The notes: generated by a model not told the origin, from the sequence alone. DNA of 64,000 bases from Paenibacillus amylolyticus (GCF_001570725.1 NZ_BCNV01000007.1:1-64000); one strand, 5' to 3'. Shown: positions 9,125-18,414, counted from the stretch's first letter. Translations and numbers: made by a program.

Positions 9125-9173
9125 CAAAAAAAGCACCCGCAAGTCAGGCATTTGCCTGCTCTTACGGGTGCTT
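9125..9173 (-). terminator. Terminator of the GntR-ABC operon
   Basis: Stem AAGCACCCG (9131-9139) and CGGGTGCTT (9165-9173) with an inner GGC/GCC pair. On the minus strand seven T follow the stem. It lies about 180 nt after the permease stop and just before the coiled-coil gene. Confidence 0.8.
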
Positions 9174-9352
9174 CCCTCATAAGCCGTTCCATATGAGATT
9201 CGATTGAACGAGTCGCTCGAACTTTTCCTTTTTCTAATATATTCCATTGACTGGATCTGGTCAAGTCGTGTTAGTTTGACTGGTCTAATATCAACCCTTC
9301 GATCAACGGGAGAACCCTTCCCGCTTATAGTTAACAACTGATACAGCTCAGC

Positions 9353-11380
9353 TTATTGATTGACCAAAATAGCTTTCATTTCCTCGGTCAGATCCTCTTC
9401 TTTCAGCATCATGTAGATGTTCTCGCCACGAGTTACATTCAACTTGATCTGGTAGATGGTATCTTTCTCTGTTTTATAACCAGACCGTTGACGTTTGAGC
9501 AAATCGCTAATGATTTCTTTGTTTTGGGTTGCGACCTGCTTCTTGATGCTTAGACTCCCATCGATATATTCTGGCTGCGGATTCGCCCACTGAAGAAAAC
9601 CCGGACTGTTGATCTCCTGCTTCGCAAACTGTGCGGAGATAATCTCGTCTGCTTGGACAAGCAACTGATCGTATAATTTGTTCTCCTTCAGCCAAGCCAA
9701 TACCCGATCATAGCTAGGTTTGATCTCAAAGTTCCACATCTCCCTCGGTTGAGATGGATCTTTCGAAGTAGAGTCCTGATTCATCTCCGCGTAAGCAAAC
9801 GACTGCCACGGAGAGCGCTGTTCTTCATAGGTCTGGTCCAAAATGTCCTGTTTCAAGAGTTCCTTGAATTCACGGACTTGCTCCGGATTGCTAATATACA
9901 CCTTTCGGTATGAACTAGTGGCAGAGCGAATGCCAAAACTTAATGCATCTTCTTCCAGCTTATACGTTTCAAAGGCGACTCTTTTGTAATCCTGAGACTG
10001 TTTCAGAGCCATTAATTCCTGATGGAATTCGGCTTCTGGAATATAGTATTTACGTTTCATCACCTTGCCGTTATCCAGCTTGTAGTTAATAAATACATAC
10101 TCATCATTACGCATACCTGGATTGATTGGATCATTCAGTATAGGAAGATCGGAATCTACAATTTTTTGATGAAGAGCGATAACTGCCCCCATATATTCCG
10201 GATCATTGGAATAGAGGTGACCGTCATCCATCTTCTGATTGACACCGTTACTATAGATATAACGCTCCCCACCAAGCTTGATGCTGTTCACTTTGTTCAG
10301 TTCAGGCACTCGGGCAGCGTATCCATTCCAGTCGGCAATAGGGATGTACAATACCAAACCAGCGACGATACCATACAGAATCAGCTTGGGCAATAGCCTG
10401 CTGCTCCAGATCAGCCATGTTTTGCGAATAATCATCTCGGCAACGATATAACCTACAATTCCACCAAGAATATATCCGAAGATTCCCCATCCAGCTGATC
10501 CTCTTGGAGCAATAATCGTGAAGTAAGCTCCGCCAATCAGAACCAACGTAAACATTAAACCAAATCGGAATATAGGTTTCACAAGAGTAAACGTAACTGC
10601 TTGCGTAGCAGATTCAACCTGTCTTCTCGCATAGAGCACATAAGTCAGAGGAATAAACAGGATTGCGAATATCGAATAGATTATAAGTTCTCCATTAGTG
10701 ATAGGAGCATAACTGATTGAAGCCATGCGAAGAACAAGTGACATTTCTTCCGCATTACGTCCTAATTCATCGTACGGATATCCAAGCAAATAATGCTGGA
10801 GATGAAGTGACATAATGAACCATACAACAACAGGTAACAAGAGGAGCGCGTACACGGTAAGCCCCTGCAACACAGATTGCCCGATGCACATGCCGACCGC
10901 CACAGTAAGCATGAACATAAATAGCGAGTAGATGCTCATGCTCAAGCCCCACATCCAGATCGTGCTGCCATCGAACAGAAAAGCAGGTTGATCCAGTACT
11001 GCCCATACCCAGCCGGTAATTGCAGTTGTAATCCAGATTGGAAGCAAAATCATGGCATATCCGGTCAACAAATTTACCGTTAATAGATGTTTACGACGTA
11101 ACGGCAAACTATGGAACAGATCAGACGGTGCACCGGACTGAATATACCGAAACAGAAAGATGCCAGCCGCTACGGGCAATGTAATGGCGAACAGAATCTG
11201 CACCTCACCATTAGCTTGAAACAGACTTGTAATCTGCTGTGGCGCGTCCCTGTATTCGGTAGCGATATATAACGGTAACGAGAACAACAATGTGATCAGG
11301 TAGAGGATGCCTATCCATCCATGCTGTCTGAAATTTTGGATCAGGATGCCCCGGTTACAGAACAATCGGTTGAATATCAT
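9353..11380 (-). CDS. ABC transporter permease with extracytoplasmic C-terminal domain (YtrC/DUF6449-like)
   Basis: Large integral membrane protein, 675 residues from the ATG at 11380 (GGAGG nine bases upstream; the ATG at 11401 lacks a site). The first half has about eight hydrophobic segments of an ABC-2 type permease, starting LYLITLLFSLPLYIATEY and including FHSLPLRRKHLL, a loop typical of this class. The last 300 or so residues are hydrophilic with basic and acidic patches and probably lie outside. It is the membrane partner of the preceding ATPase, overlapping it by 26 nt. Function by analogy with the Bacillus ytr operon: a cell-wall-stress-related exporter; substrate unknown. Confidence 0.75.
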   Translation of the reverse strand: MIFNRLFCNRGILIQNFRQHGWIGILYLITLLFSLPLYIATEYRDAPQQITSLFQANGEVQILFAITLPVAAGIFLFRYIQSGAPSDLFHSLPLRRKHLLTVNLLTGYAMILLPIWITTAITGWVWAVLDQPAFLFDGSTIWMWGLSMSIYSLFMFMLTVAVGMCIGQSVLQGLTVYALLLLPVVVWFIMSLHLQHYLLGYPYDELGRNAEEMSLVLRMASISYAPITNGELIIYSIFAILFIPLTYVLYARRQVESATQAVTFTLVKPIFRFGLMFTLVLIGGAYFTIIAPRGSAGWGIFGYILGGIVGYIVAEMIIRKTWLIWSSRLLPKLILYGIVAGLVLYIPIADWNGYAARVPELNKVNSIKLGGERYIYSNGVNQKMDDGHLYSNDPEYMGAVIALHQKIVDSDLPILNDPINPGMRNDEYVFINYKLDNGKVMKRKYYIPEAEFHQELMALKQSQDYKRVAFETYKLEEDALSFGIRSATSSYRKVYISNPEQVREFKELLKQDILDQTYEEQRSPWQSFAYAEMNQDSTSKDPSQPREMWNFEIKPSYDRVLAWLKENKLYDQLLVQADEIISAQFAKQEINSPGFLQWANPQPEYIDGSLSIKKQVATQNKEIISDLLKRQRSGYKTEKDTIYQIKLNVTRGENIYMMLKEEDLTEEMKAILVNQ

Positions 11381-12257
11381 ACCCTGCGTCCTCCATTTCA
11401 TAGATAAAGATTTCTTCCAGTGTTAGTGGCAATACATCCAGCAGATACGGATCATGTACACGGAATTGATCGGTTACCTGTTGTCGGTTGCCTTTGACAA
11501 TGTACAGGGATACGCTTCCCCGCTTCTCTTCATGTAAAATATCAACTTGCTCATCCATGGCTTTGGCATGGTCCGGGTGGCGAAAAGCGACCTGAATTTT
11601 ATGCGTATCAGCCTTCAGATCATCAAGATCCTTCTCTACAATAATTCGGCCTTTGTGCATAATTGCCACATGGTCACACAGATCTTCGATCTCACGCAAA
11701 TTGTGCGAGGAGATGACAATGGTTACTTGACGCTCAGCTGCTTCCTGGAACAGCAGGTTTTTAATCTGCTGGCGCATGACGGGGTCGAGGCCGTCAATCG
11801 GCTCATCCATCAGCAGCACTTCAGGCATACAACTAAGTCCCAGCCATACGGCTGCCTGACGGCGCATGCCTTTGGACATGCGATGCAGCTTGCGTTTTAC
11901 ATCCAGTTTGAACACGGTCGCCAGTTGCTTGAACCGTTCCTCATTCCAGCGCGGATAGACAGAACGATAAAATGTAGCCATTTGCGTAATTGAAGATTGC
12001 GGGAAAAAGTAGGGCGAATCGGCCATAAAAATCGTGCGGCCCTTGAGATCCATATTTTCATAAATTTCAGTATCCTCGATACGAACAGTCCCGCTGTCCT
12101 GACGGTAAATACCAGCCATCATTTTGAGCAGCGAAGTCTTGCCTGCCCCGTTGGAACCGAGCAAACCATAGATCGATCCCTTATGTATGTGCATCGTTAC
12201 GCCATCCACTGCCTTTTCCTGTTCAAACGCTTTGACGACTTGATTCAGCTCAATCAT
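11355..12257 (-). CDS. ABC transporter ATP-binding protein (YtrB-like)
   Basis: 300 residues. Walker A GSNGAGKTSLLKMMAG, signature LSKGM-type (MSKGMRRQAAVWLGL), Walker B VLLMDEPIDGLDP and switch His in ISSHNLREIE are present. The degenerate signature (SKGM in place of SGGQ) is usual for the CcmA/YtrB branch. The start has AAGGAGGAG upstream and overlaps the GntR stop by 8 nt, so all three genes are coupled. It energises the YtrC-like permease. Confidence 0.85.
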   Translation of the reverse strand: MIELNQVVKAFEQEKAVDGVTMHIHKGSIYGLLGSNGAGKTSLLKMMAGIYRQDSGTVRIEDTEIYENMDLKGRTIFMADSPYFFPQSSITQMATFYRSVYPRWNEERFKQLATVFKLDVKRKLHRMSKGMRRQAAVWLGLSCMPEVLLMDEPIDGLDPVMRQQIKNLLFQEAAERQVTIVISSHNLREIEDLCDHVAIMHKGRIIVEKDLDDLKADTHKIQVAFRHPDHAKAMDEQVDILHEEKRGSVSLYIVKGNRQQVTDQFRVHDPYLLDVLPLTLEEIFIYEMEDAGYDIQPIVL

Positions 12258-12639
12258 GAGGCTCCTCCTTTTCTATACGGGCCATCGCTTCCTCAAACAA
12301 AAGCGTCATATCCGCCTTGGTCAAACCGGAAAAGGAAGCTTCTGCAATCAATTTCACCAGAGACTCTCTGATCTCATCTCTCATGGCTTCATTCGGATGT
12401 TCCACTGACGATGATACGAAGCTTCCTTTTCCCTGCAAAGAATAAATGTAACCTTCACGTTCAAGCTCACGATACGCTTTCTGAATCGTATTTGGATTTA
12501 CGGTCAGCTGCGTGGATAACGCACGAACGGAAGGAAGCTGCTCGTCGGGCTTTAGAATACCGTATACGATCATTTCTTTGACTTTGTCCACTAGTTGCTC
12601 GTAGATCGCCTTACGGCTGCGTACATCTAATTCGAACAT
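12250..12639 (-). CDS. GntR-family regulator, YtrA subfamily
   Basis: 129 residues: an N-terminal winged helix (YEQLVDKVKEMIVYGILKPDEQLPSVRALSTQLTVNPNTIQKAYRELEREGYI) and only a short C-terminal helical tail for dimerisation, the hallmark of the YtrA subfamily. First gene of a GntR-ATPase-permease operon, preceded by AAAGGAGGT. YtrA-type repressors control their own ABC operon, and a 9-bp perfect inverted repeat overlaps the promoter upstream, consistent with autoregulation. Confidence 0.9.
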   Translation of the reverse strand: MFELDVRSRKAIYEQLVDKVKEMIVYGILKPDEQLPSVRALSTQLTVNPNTIQKAYRELEREGYIYSLQGKGSFVSSSVEHPNEAMRDEIRESLVKLIAEASFSGLTKADMTLLFEEAMARIEKEEPHD

Positions 12640-12705
12640 CCCGCACCTCCTTTCTGTACATGTGTGAAATAACCTATCGGTTTAAATGACTGTATCTAAA
12701 GTGTA

Positions 12706-12749
12706 TTAACTGTACTACTATTATTAATACAGTTAAATCGAATTGTCAA
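12706..12749 (-). promoter_or_regulatory. Promoter and operator of the GntR-ABC operon
   Basis: On the minus strand -35 TTGACA (12744-12749), 17-base spacer, -10 TAATAA (12721-12726). A perfect inverted repeat TTAACTGTA (12706-12714) / TACAGTTAA (12728-12736), 13 bases apart, covers the -10 region. This is a typical placement for the YtrA-type repressor site. Confidence 0.7.
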
Positions 12750-13418
12750 CCGTTGACTTTGACTTCTTGTTTTATTCGGAGTACGTTAAGAAAGAGATAT
12801 CATATGGTCTAAATGACATATATAATTTTGGGAAGCAGGTTCATCTTGGCTTACGACGGGGCTCTATCAGGGTGGCGTTCACATAAAGTGAAGCAAAACG
12901 GCTATCTGAAGCGATGTGACTAGATGTGGCTACTCGAAGTGATACGGCTACCCAAAACTTTGCTTGACCGCTTTTGAGAGAATTACATGCAAAGGTTGTT
13001 CAGGTCTTTCCCCTTCCGTTATGATGGGAATGAAATATTGTTCAATGATCACTGTATCTTTATCTTTGTTACTTTTTGTGCGTGTTTAATCTGAATGATT
13101 GTTGGGTCTGTTATGCGTTCTATATGTTGTGTTGTGTTATAGATCTATTGTCTGCACAGTAGTGGCTGTTTAGCAGGTAGCTTATCAGAGTTAGCAAAAC
13201 TGTGTATTTGCATAAATTCGGGTTTGCACAAATGAGCTACTATGCAGTGGTCGAGTGTACACTGGGCCCGTTATTCATTTGGCTTGTTGGTCTAAAAATC
13301 GAAGGTCTGTATATCATTCGCGTTGAATGGGTCGGGCAGACTCCGGCCTTTTCAATCGTTTATCTGTTCGTTTGGAGGGCCAACTCGTGCTGTCCGCACT
13401 GAGCATACATATTGCATA
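12750..13418. other. Non-coding stretch without recognised features
   Basis: No convincing gene. A 66-codon frame at 13202-13402 has no ribosome binding site and an unlikely composition. Around 12914-12953 there is an imperfect 15-bp direct repeat (GAAGYGATRYGRCTA). Nothing else stands out by eye. Confidence 0.5.
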
Positions 13419-13586
13419 TTTGTCTTTCAAAGGGTGGACACGGACATGAGAAAGTACTCCGGAATTGATATTCTACATATAGATTATTTTTAATTTTATA
13501 TCTGAAAACATCTACATGTAGTGTTTTATATTCCTGGATGGATATAGTATCTTTTTAGAAAAAGTGTCCACTCTTTGAAAGACAAA
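13419..13586. repeat. 168-bp element bounded by 23-bp inverted repeats
   Basis: Bases 13419-13441 and 13564-13586 are reverse complements with a single mismatch (22 of 23). The core of each arm is TTTGTCTTTCAAAG plus GTGGACAC. The 122 bp between them are AT-rich and non-coding. TGTCC/GGACA motifs recur just outside the arms (13392, 13599, 13613, 13624). Possible explanations are a MITE-like element, a large transcribed hairpin, or paired regulator sites upstream of mqnB. No clear target-site duplication is visible. Confidence 0.6.
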
Positions 13587-13774
13587 ATGAAGATAAATGT
13601 CCTTTTGTAGTGGACAAAACTATGTCCTAATTCCATTTATATAAGCTGAACTATATATACACGAAAATATAGAAGTAAGTAATAACCCTAAGAAGTGTAA
13701 CTAGAAGCTTGCTGTAAGAAAGATACTATGGAGGCATAGGTTACGCTTCGAATACCTCACAAGGAGAATCCGAG

Positions 13775-14680
13775 ATGAATGAACATAGACAGGATAAAGA
13801 GCAGAATAATGAACCCAACGCATCATTCGAAAATAATGGACACCACGGGGATTCAACTGGGGAAATAAACACTTCAGATATAAGTCCGGTCCAAGCAAAT
13901 TCATCACAACGTGTGTTAATTGTAACCGCGGTTGATGCGGAGAAAGATGCGGTCCTCCGTGGTTTGGGAGACACGGGCGCGGAACGATTTGACGTCATCG
14001 CAGCGGGCGTTGGCCCAGCCTCGGCCGCAGCAGGAACAGCCGCTACATTGGCATATGCCGTAGCGGCTGCAAGCACTAGGGCGTTGGCGCAGGGTTCTAC
14101 TGCGCCAAGCCCATCCGATGTGGCACAGGCATCTGCCACATCTTCAAGGCCGGGGCCCCTTGCCGGAGCCGGATATTCACCAGCCTACATGCTGGTGATC
14201 AGTGCCGGCATCGGCGGCGGGTTCCCCGGCCGGGCAGACGTCGGCTCCCTCGTGGTAGCCGACGCCATGGTTGCTGCCGATCTGGGCTCGCAGACGCCAG
14301 ACGGCTTCCTTAGTGTGGACGAGCTCGGATTCGGCTCGTCCATTGTGGCGGCGGACGCGGAGCTTGCCGCTCGCTTGCGCCATGAGCTGCAGCGGGCCGG
14401 GCTCGCTGTCAGCGGAGGCACTGCGGTCACCGTGTCAACGGCGACCGGAACAGCAGAGACGGCCGCGGAGCTATTGCGCCGCGTGCCGGATGCCGCCGCC
14501 GAAGGCATGGAAGGCTTCGGCGTGGCAACAGCTGCTCAGCAGTTCGGCGTGCCAGCACTCGAACTGCGGGCCATATCCAACGCGGTCGGTCCACGCGACC
14601 GCGACGCTTGGCGCATCAAGGATGCCCTCGATGCGCTCCAGGCTGCAAGTTCCATTTTACGGGAGGTTATTACATCATGA
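13775..14680 (+). CDS. mqnB: Futalosine hydrolase MqnB
   Basis: Nucleoside-phosphorylase-fold hydrolase that removes hypoxanthine from futalosine in the futalosine route to menaquinone. Motifs: IVTAVDAEKDAVLRGL, AAGVGPASAAAGTA, ISAGIGGGFPGRADVGSLVVAD, EGMEGFGVA and the late LRAISN. At 301 residues it is longer than usual (about 220), because of a polar N-terminal extension of about 45 residues (rich in Asn, Gln, Glu) and an Ala/Ser/Pro-rich insert near residues 95-130. Bases 14150-14640 are visibly more GC-rich than the flanks. AAGGAG precedes the ATG; the stop overlaps mqnD. Confidence 0.88.
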   Translation: MNEHRQDKEQNNEPNASFENNGHHGDSTGEINTSDISPVQANSSQRVLIVTAVDAEKDAVLRGLGDTGAERFDVIAAGVGPASAAAGTAATLAYAVAAASTRALAQGSTAPSPSDVAQASATSSRPGPLAGAGYSPAYMLVISAGIGGGFPGRADVGSLVVADAMVAADLGSQTPDGFLSVDELGFGSSIVAADAELAARLRHELQRAGLAVSGGTAVTVSTATGTAETAAELLRRVPDAAAEGMEGFGVATAAQQFGVPALELRAISNAVGPRDRDAWRIKDALDALQAASSILREVITS

Positions 14681-15519
14681 AAATTGCATTTTCCCCTTGT
14701 CCAAATGATACATTTATCTTTCACGCGTGGGTGCATGGGTTGATCCCGGGCGCACCTGAGCTGGATGTCCGTTATGCTGATATTGATATTACCAATGGTC
14801 TGGCGGCAAATCCCGATGGACCCGATACACCTGAAGTGATGAAAATATCTTATGCAGCACTGCCATACGTGCTATCTGACTATGCTCTGCTTCCTGCTGG
14901 AGGTGCACTCGGCAGAGGATGCGGTCCGCTGGTTCTGACCGCAAATGGCACGACCGATCCTGGCTATCTGTCCGGACGACGAGTTGCTGTACCAAGCGAG
15001 CGCTCGACAGCATATCTGTTGTTCCGTCTGTGGGCAGCTCAAAATGTTCCTGGCGGCGTAGGCGAAATTGTCGTCATGCCATTCGACCAGATTATGCCTG
15101 CTGTTCGTGACGGTAAAATCGATGCCGGACTTGTCATCCATGAAGCACGCTTCACGTACCAGAACTACGATCTCAAACTGATGACGGATCTCGGTAACTG
15201 GTGGGAAAGCGATACGGGTCTTCCAATTCCGCTTGGAGCAATCATTGCACGTCGCAACATGGATGCTCACGCCCTCGCTGGATGGGCACGCGCCTCCGTT
15301 GAATATGCATGGGCGCACCCGGATGAGTCGAAAGCATACGTTATGGAACATGCCCAAGAAATGGACCCTGACGTAGCTGCACAGCATATCGGCCTTTACG
15401 TTAACGAGTTCAGCGCTAATCTGGGCGATGATGGTTACGGTGCAATCACTGCACTGCTTGGTCGTGCCATGAAAGAAGGACTCGTCCCCGAATTCGACCT
15501 TGATCTGTTGCGAATCTAA
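14677..15519 (+). CDS. mqnD: 1,4-dihydroxy-6-naphthoate synthase MqnD
   Basis: 280 residues. The N terminus KIAFSPCPNDTFIFHAWVHG and the ITNGLAA, TAYLLFRLWA and AGLVIHEARFTY motifs are characteristic of MqnD, which converts cyclic dehypoxanthinyl futalosine to 1,4-dihydroxy-6-naphthoate. The start ATG at 14677 overlaps the mqnB stop in an ATGA junction and has GGAGG ten bases upstream. An earlier in-frame ATG lies inside mqnB and is not used. The other pathway genes (mqnA, mqnC, mqnE) are not in this window. Confidence 0.93.
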   Translation: MKIAFSPCPNDTFIFHAWVHGLIPGAPELDVRYADIDITNGLAANPDGPDTPEVMKISYAALPYVLSDYALLPAGGALGRGCGPLVLTANGTTDPGYLSGRRVAVPSERSTAYLLFRLWAAQNVPGGVGEIVVMPFDQIMPAVRDGKIDAGLVIHEARFTYQNYDLKLMTDLGNWWESDTGLPIPLGAIIARRNMDAHALAGWARASVEYAWAHPDESKAYVMEHAQEMDPDVAAQHIGLYVNEFSANLGDDGYGAITALLGRAMKEGLVPEFDLDLLRI

Positions 15520-15556
15520 CAAAGTTTTTATTTGAGATACATTTATTCGTTGTATA

Positions 15557-15656
15557 TCTAACGAACCCAACACATCTTATTTAGCCGAATAACGTGATTT
15601 GAGAATTCTAACGAATCTCAGACACCTTATTCGGCTAAATCTCGTTCAAATTGCCG
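15557..15656. repeat. Two imperfect 50-bp units with a perfect 14-bp inverted repeat
   Basis: Two units starting CTAACGAA at about 15558 and 15608 resemble each other. ATTTAGCCGAATAA (15579-15592) and TTATTCGGCTAAAT (15627-15640) are exact reverse complements and could fold with an inner TGAGA/TCTCA stem (15600-15620). Related TTCGTTAGA motifs recur at about 15692 and 15744. This looks like a dispersed intergenic repeat family rather than a gene. Confidence 0.6.
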
Positions 15657-16097
15657 ATAGACTCTCACACTCAAGCACAATAACGATTCTACGATTCGTT
15701 AGAAATTGGTGAGTGCGGATTTCCAGTGAATAGCGTGCGCTCGGTTCGTTAGAGTCCTGTACAGGGTACATTCGGGGAGACAAACTTTTTAGCTAGCCAG
15801 GATGATGGTCGTGTTCTAACGTCTTGTTTTTTAAGAGTTTGGTTACTTCTGGTTAGTAAAGGTTGTATTCAGAAGGCTCATAAATAGGATTCTGTTCTTT
15901 AACTCCCCCGTACCTATTCAGTTAAATCTCTACTTCCAGCAAGATCTGTAAAAGCCTTACTGAGTTTGCGGTTTGCGGTTTGCGGTTTTAGAGTCTGATT
16001 TTTAACTAGGCGAAATACTTGCATCAAGATACTTGCTGCAAACTAGTGACATCACTAACCATCTTGGACTACACTACACATGACACACGAAATAGAA
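15657..16097. other. Non-coding stretch with a 7-bp tandem repeat
   Basis: No gene seen. GTTTGCG is repeated three times at 15964-15984. Further TTCGTTAG motifs lie in the first 100 bases. Confidence 0.5.
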
Positions 16098-16146
16098 AGA
16101 GCTGTCCCTAACGTCAAACTTATGACGATGGGACAACTCTTTTTTT
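16098..16146 (+). terminator. Rho-independent terminator
   Basis: AGAGCTGTCCC..AACGTC pairs with GACG..TGGGACAACTCT, followed by seven T. It lies almost 600 nt after mqnD, so either the mqn transcript is long or a non-coding transcript ends here. Confidence 0.75.
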
Positions 16147-16373
16147 GACGTTTTATTCAACTTCATACCTATACTCATATCTATCACTCTACTCAACCCA
16201 AAATTGAAGCAGAAAGAAACCCATGCAACTCCACGCTCTCCACGTCATCTTGAACCCTACTGTACTTCGTCATCCCAACCAACTACTCTTCCTTTCGCAA
16301 CCGCGTAGTCTACGCATTCAACCCTCGCCTAAGATCTGCTGCAACCGCAGACAAACGAGACTTCAACCTTCCC

Positions 16374-17000
16374 CTACGATTCAGCTACAACCGTGCGGAT
16401 CATAATCCGCAGCGCATCCAGCATCATGGGAATAGGCAGCGAAGGAACAGAAGGCTGCAACACCGCCATCTCTGTTGAGGCTGGAAAGTGTACAAATCCG
16501 GCACGGATCGGGAGCTGACCTACTCGAATGTGATCCAGCACCCGGTACATCGTGTTGTTGCATATATACGTGCCCGCTGTATTGGATACGGAAGCCGGAA
16601 TACCTGCTGCCGACATGTCATTCACCATGGCACGTATGGGCAAGGTGGAGAACAAACCGTCCGGGCTGCCGTCTACAATCGGCTCGTCCACCGGACGTTG
16701 CCCCTGGTTATCCGCGTAGGAGCCAGGCGGAATGTCTTTGACATTCACGGCGATCCGCTCCGGTGTGATGGACGTTCTGCCCTTGGCCAGCCCACAGGCG
16801 ATGACCACATCTGGCCGATAGGCTTCCATCTCTGCGATCAGCAGATCTGCACATTCATTGAAGTGCACGGGCAACAGAACTGTTTTTAGCTCAGCACCCT
16901 CCATCACCTCGTTCGCAAGAGCTTCCATTAACGCTCCCGTTGGATTCACCGCATCCCCGCCAAAAGGTTCAAACCCGGATATCAGAATCTTCACCATCAC
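16374..17000 (-). CDS. pcp: Pyroglutamyl-peptidase I
   Basis: Cytosolic cysteine peptidase of family C15 that removes N-terminal pyroglutamate from peptides; 208 residues, normal length. The N terminus ILISGFEPFGGDAVNPT, the catalytic Cys in NTAGTYICNNTMY and the catalytic His in AGFVHFP are all present, with the Glu in the ITPERIAVN region. The start is GTG at 17000 or ATG at 16997, both after AGGAG. It lies 18 nt downstream of the oxidoreductase gene on the same strand, so the two are probably co-transcribed, though no metabolic link is obvious. Confidence 0.95.
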   Translation of the reverse strand: MMVKILISGFEPFGGDAVNPTGALMEALANEVMEGAELKTVLLPVHFNECADLLIAEMEAYRPDVVIACGLAKGRTSITPERIAVNVKDIPPGSYADNQGQRPVDEPIVDGSPDGLFSTLPIRAMVNDMSAAGIPASVSNTAGTYICNNTMYRVLDHIRVGQLPIRAGFVHFPASTEMAVLQPSVPSLPIPMMLDALRIMIRTVVAES

Positions 17001-17018
17001 ACGCCAACTCCTGTCTGT

Positions 17019-18020
17019 TTACTCCGATTTGTAACGCAATCCCCATTGGCCCCGAATCGTATCCATCAGCTTCATGATTTCCAGAGATTCGTCCAGTTTA
17101 ATGGTATTGCTCTCCGTGCGGCCTTCCAAGATACAGCGTCCCGCTTCTTCTGCCTCAAAAGCATAACCAATGCATGTTCGATCATCCGTGAACTTCTCGG
17201 GCTCGTCTTGACCATTCACATGCAGATAAGCTTCTTTGCCCGCCAGGAATAAAGGCAGACGAATCTTGCCTTCCGTACCGTAGATAACCGCTTCATTACT
17301 GAGGTTCAGACGAATGGCAGCACTAAGTGATGCAGAACGCCCCTCGGAATAGGACAACAACACCGAAAACTGCTCGTCCACACCCGTCTCACCGATATTT
17401 GCCGTACTCCATACATGCTGGGGCTGTTCGCCAAAGATCATCGAAGCAAAGGAGATCGGGTACACCCCTGCATCCAGCAATGCGCCTCCACCCAGATCCG
17501 GATTAAGCAGCCTTCCTTCCGGCTCCCAGCCCACACGGAATCCAAAGTCTGCCTGGACCAAACGAACTTCACCAATCCGTCCTTCTGCAATCCATGCTCT
17601 GGCTTGTTCAATGGGTGGCAAGAAGCGTGTCCACATGCCCTCCATCAGGAAAAGCTTGCGCTCCCGTGCAGTCTCCACCAGCTGCTCCAACTGACGCGCA
17701 TTCATGGTGAACGGCTTTTCACAGAGAACCGCCTTGCCTGCCTCCAGACAAGCCATCACATTCTCCTTATGTAAAGGATGAGGTGTTGCCACATAGATAA
17801 TATCTACCTCAGGATCTTGCAGCATTTCATCATACGAGCCGTAAGCGCGTGCAAAACCATATTCAGCTGCAAACTTCTCCGCGCTTCCCGCTGTCCGCGA
17901 GCCTACCGCTGCTTTCTCCGCGTTCCCGGCATGTTCCAAATCCTTTGCAAACTGGGATGCTATCCATCCCGTGCCCATAATGCCCCAACGTACTTTATCC
18001 CGTCCCACTACTTCTGTCAT
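17019..18020 (-). CDS. Gfo/Idh/MocA family NAD(P)-dependent oxidoreductase
   Basis: 333 residues. The N-terminal Rossmann fold reads WGIMGTGWIASQFAKDL. The family catalytic-site motif CEKPFTMNARQLEQL (Lys of EKP) lies near residue 97, followed by the alpha/beta domain with GGGALLDAGVYPISFA, where Asp and Tyr take the place of the usual Asp/His pair region. The family oxidises or reduces sugar derivatives and cyclitols; the substrate here is unknown. ATG preceded by GGAGG at seven bases. Upstream (18021-18414) is a non-coding stretch shared with the divergent iron regulator. Confidence 0.85.
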   Translation of the reverse strand: MTEVVGRDKVRWGIMGTGWIASQFAKDLEHAGNAEKAAVGSRTAGSAEKFAAEYGFARAYGSYDEMLQDPEVDIIYVATPHPLHKENVMACLEAGKAVLCEKPFTMNARQLEQLVETARERKLFLMEGMWTRFLPPIEQARAWIAEGRIGEVRLVQADFGFRVGWEPEGRLLNPDLGGGALLDAGVYPISFASMIFGEQPQHVWSTANIGETGVDEQFSVLLSYSEGRSASLSAAIRLNLSNEAVIYGTEGKIRLPLFLAGKEAYLHVNGQDEPEKFTDDRTCIGYAFEAEEAGRCILEGRTESNTIKLDESLEIMKLMDTIRGQWGLRYKSE

Positions 18021-18414
18021 ATTATAGCCTCCCTACTGCAAATTGAGTTGAAAAGGTTCATGATTCAGATCAGGCCAACATGTTATCCCCTTTATTTTAC
18101 CAAAAAGAAACGCTTACGTCAGAAAACGATTTCGAATATGTTCTCTCATCAGGCTTCACCAGCTTATTAGCGACTCGAACGTATCTGTACACATTTCAAT
18201 TCTGCAGCAGATTTGCTAAGATAATCAGCAGACTAGGGCCAAGAGTTCTTGTCCCTTAGTATACTTGTAACTAACGACAATCTGGTTAAACTATCGATCA
18301 CACCTGATAACGGGATTATATACCCTCTGCTAATTATAAATATTTGACTATACTGTACGTTCCAGATTCAATCATTACCTAAACTGTTCAAAAGAGAGGA
18401 GGTCGCATATCACC
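18021..18414. other. Divergent intergenic region, oxidoreductase / iron regulator
   Basis: No gene. An imperfect hairpin ACTAGGGcCAAG / CTTGtCCCTtAGT lies at about 18232-18260, and a TATACT -10-like hexamer at 18349-18354 without a good -35. I see no Fur box here. Confidence 0.45.

Noticed and set aside
9071..9337. 88-codon frame upstream of the coiled-coil gene
   Set aside because: It spans a strong terminator hairpin and lacks a ribosome binding site.
13202..13402. 66-codon open frame upstream of mqnB
   Set aside because: No ribosome binding site, start is not ATG in context, composition is unlike protein, and it sits in a repeat-rich non-coding stretch.
14872..15573. 233-codon frame opposite mqnD
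   Set aside because: Mirror of a well conserved gene; the apparent protein shows no family features.
15964..15984. Three copies of GTTTGCG, considered as a CRISPR or iteron array
   Set aside because: Unit is only 7 bp, three copies, no spacers, and no replication or Cas gene nearby.
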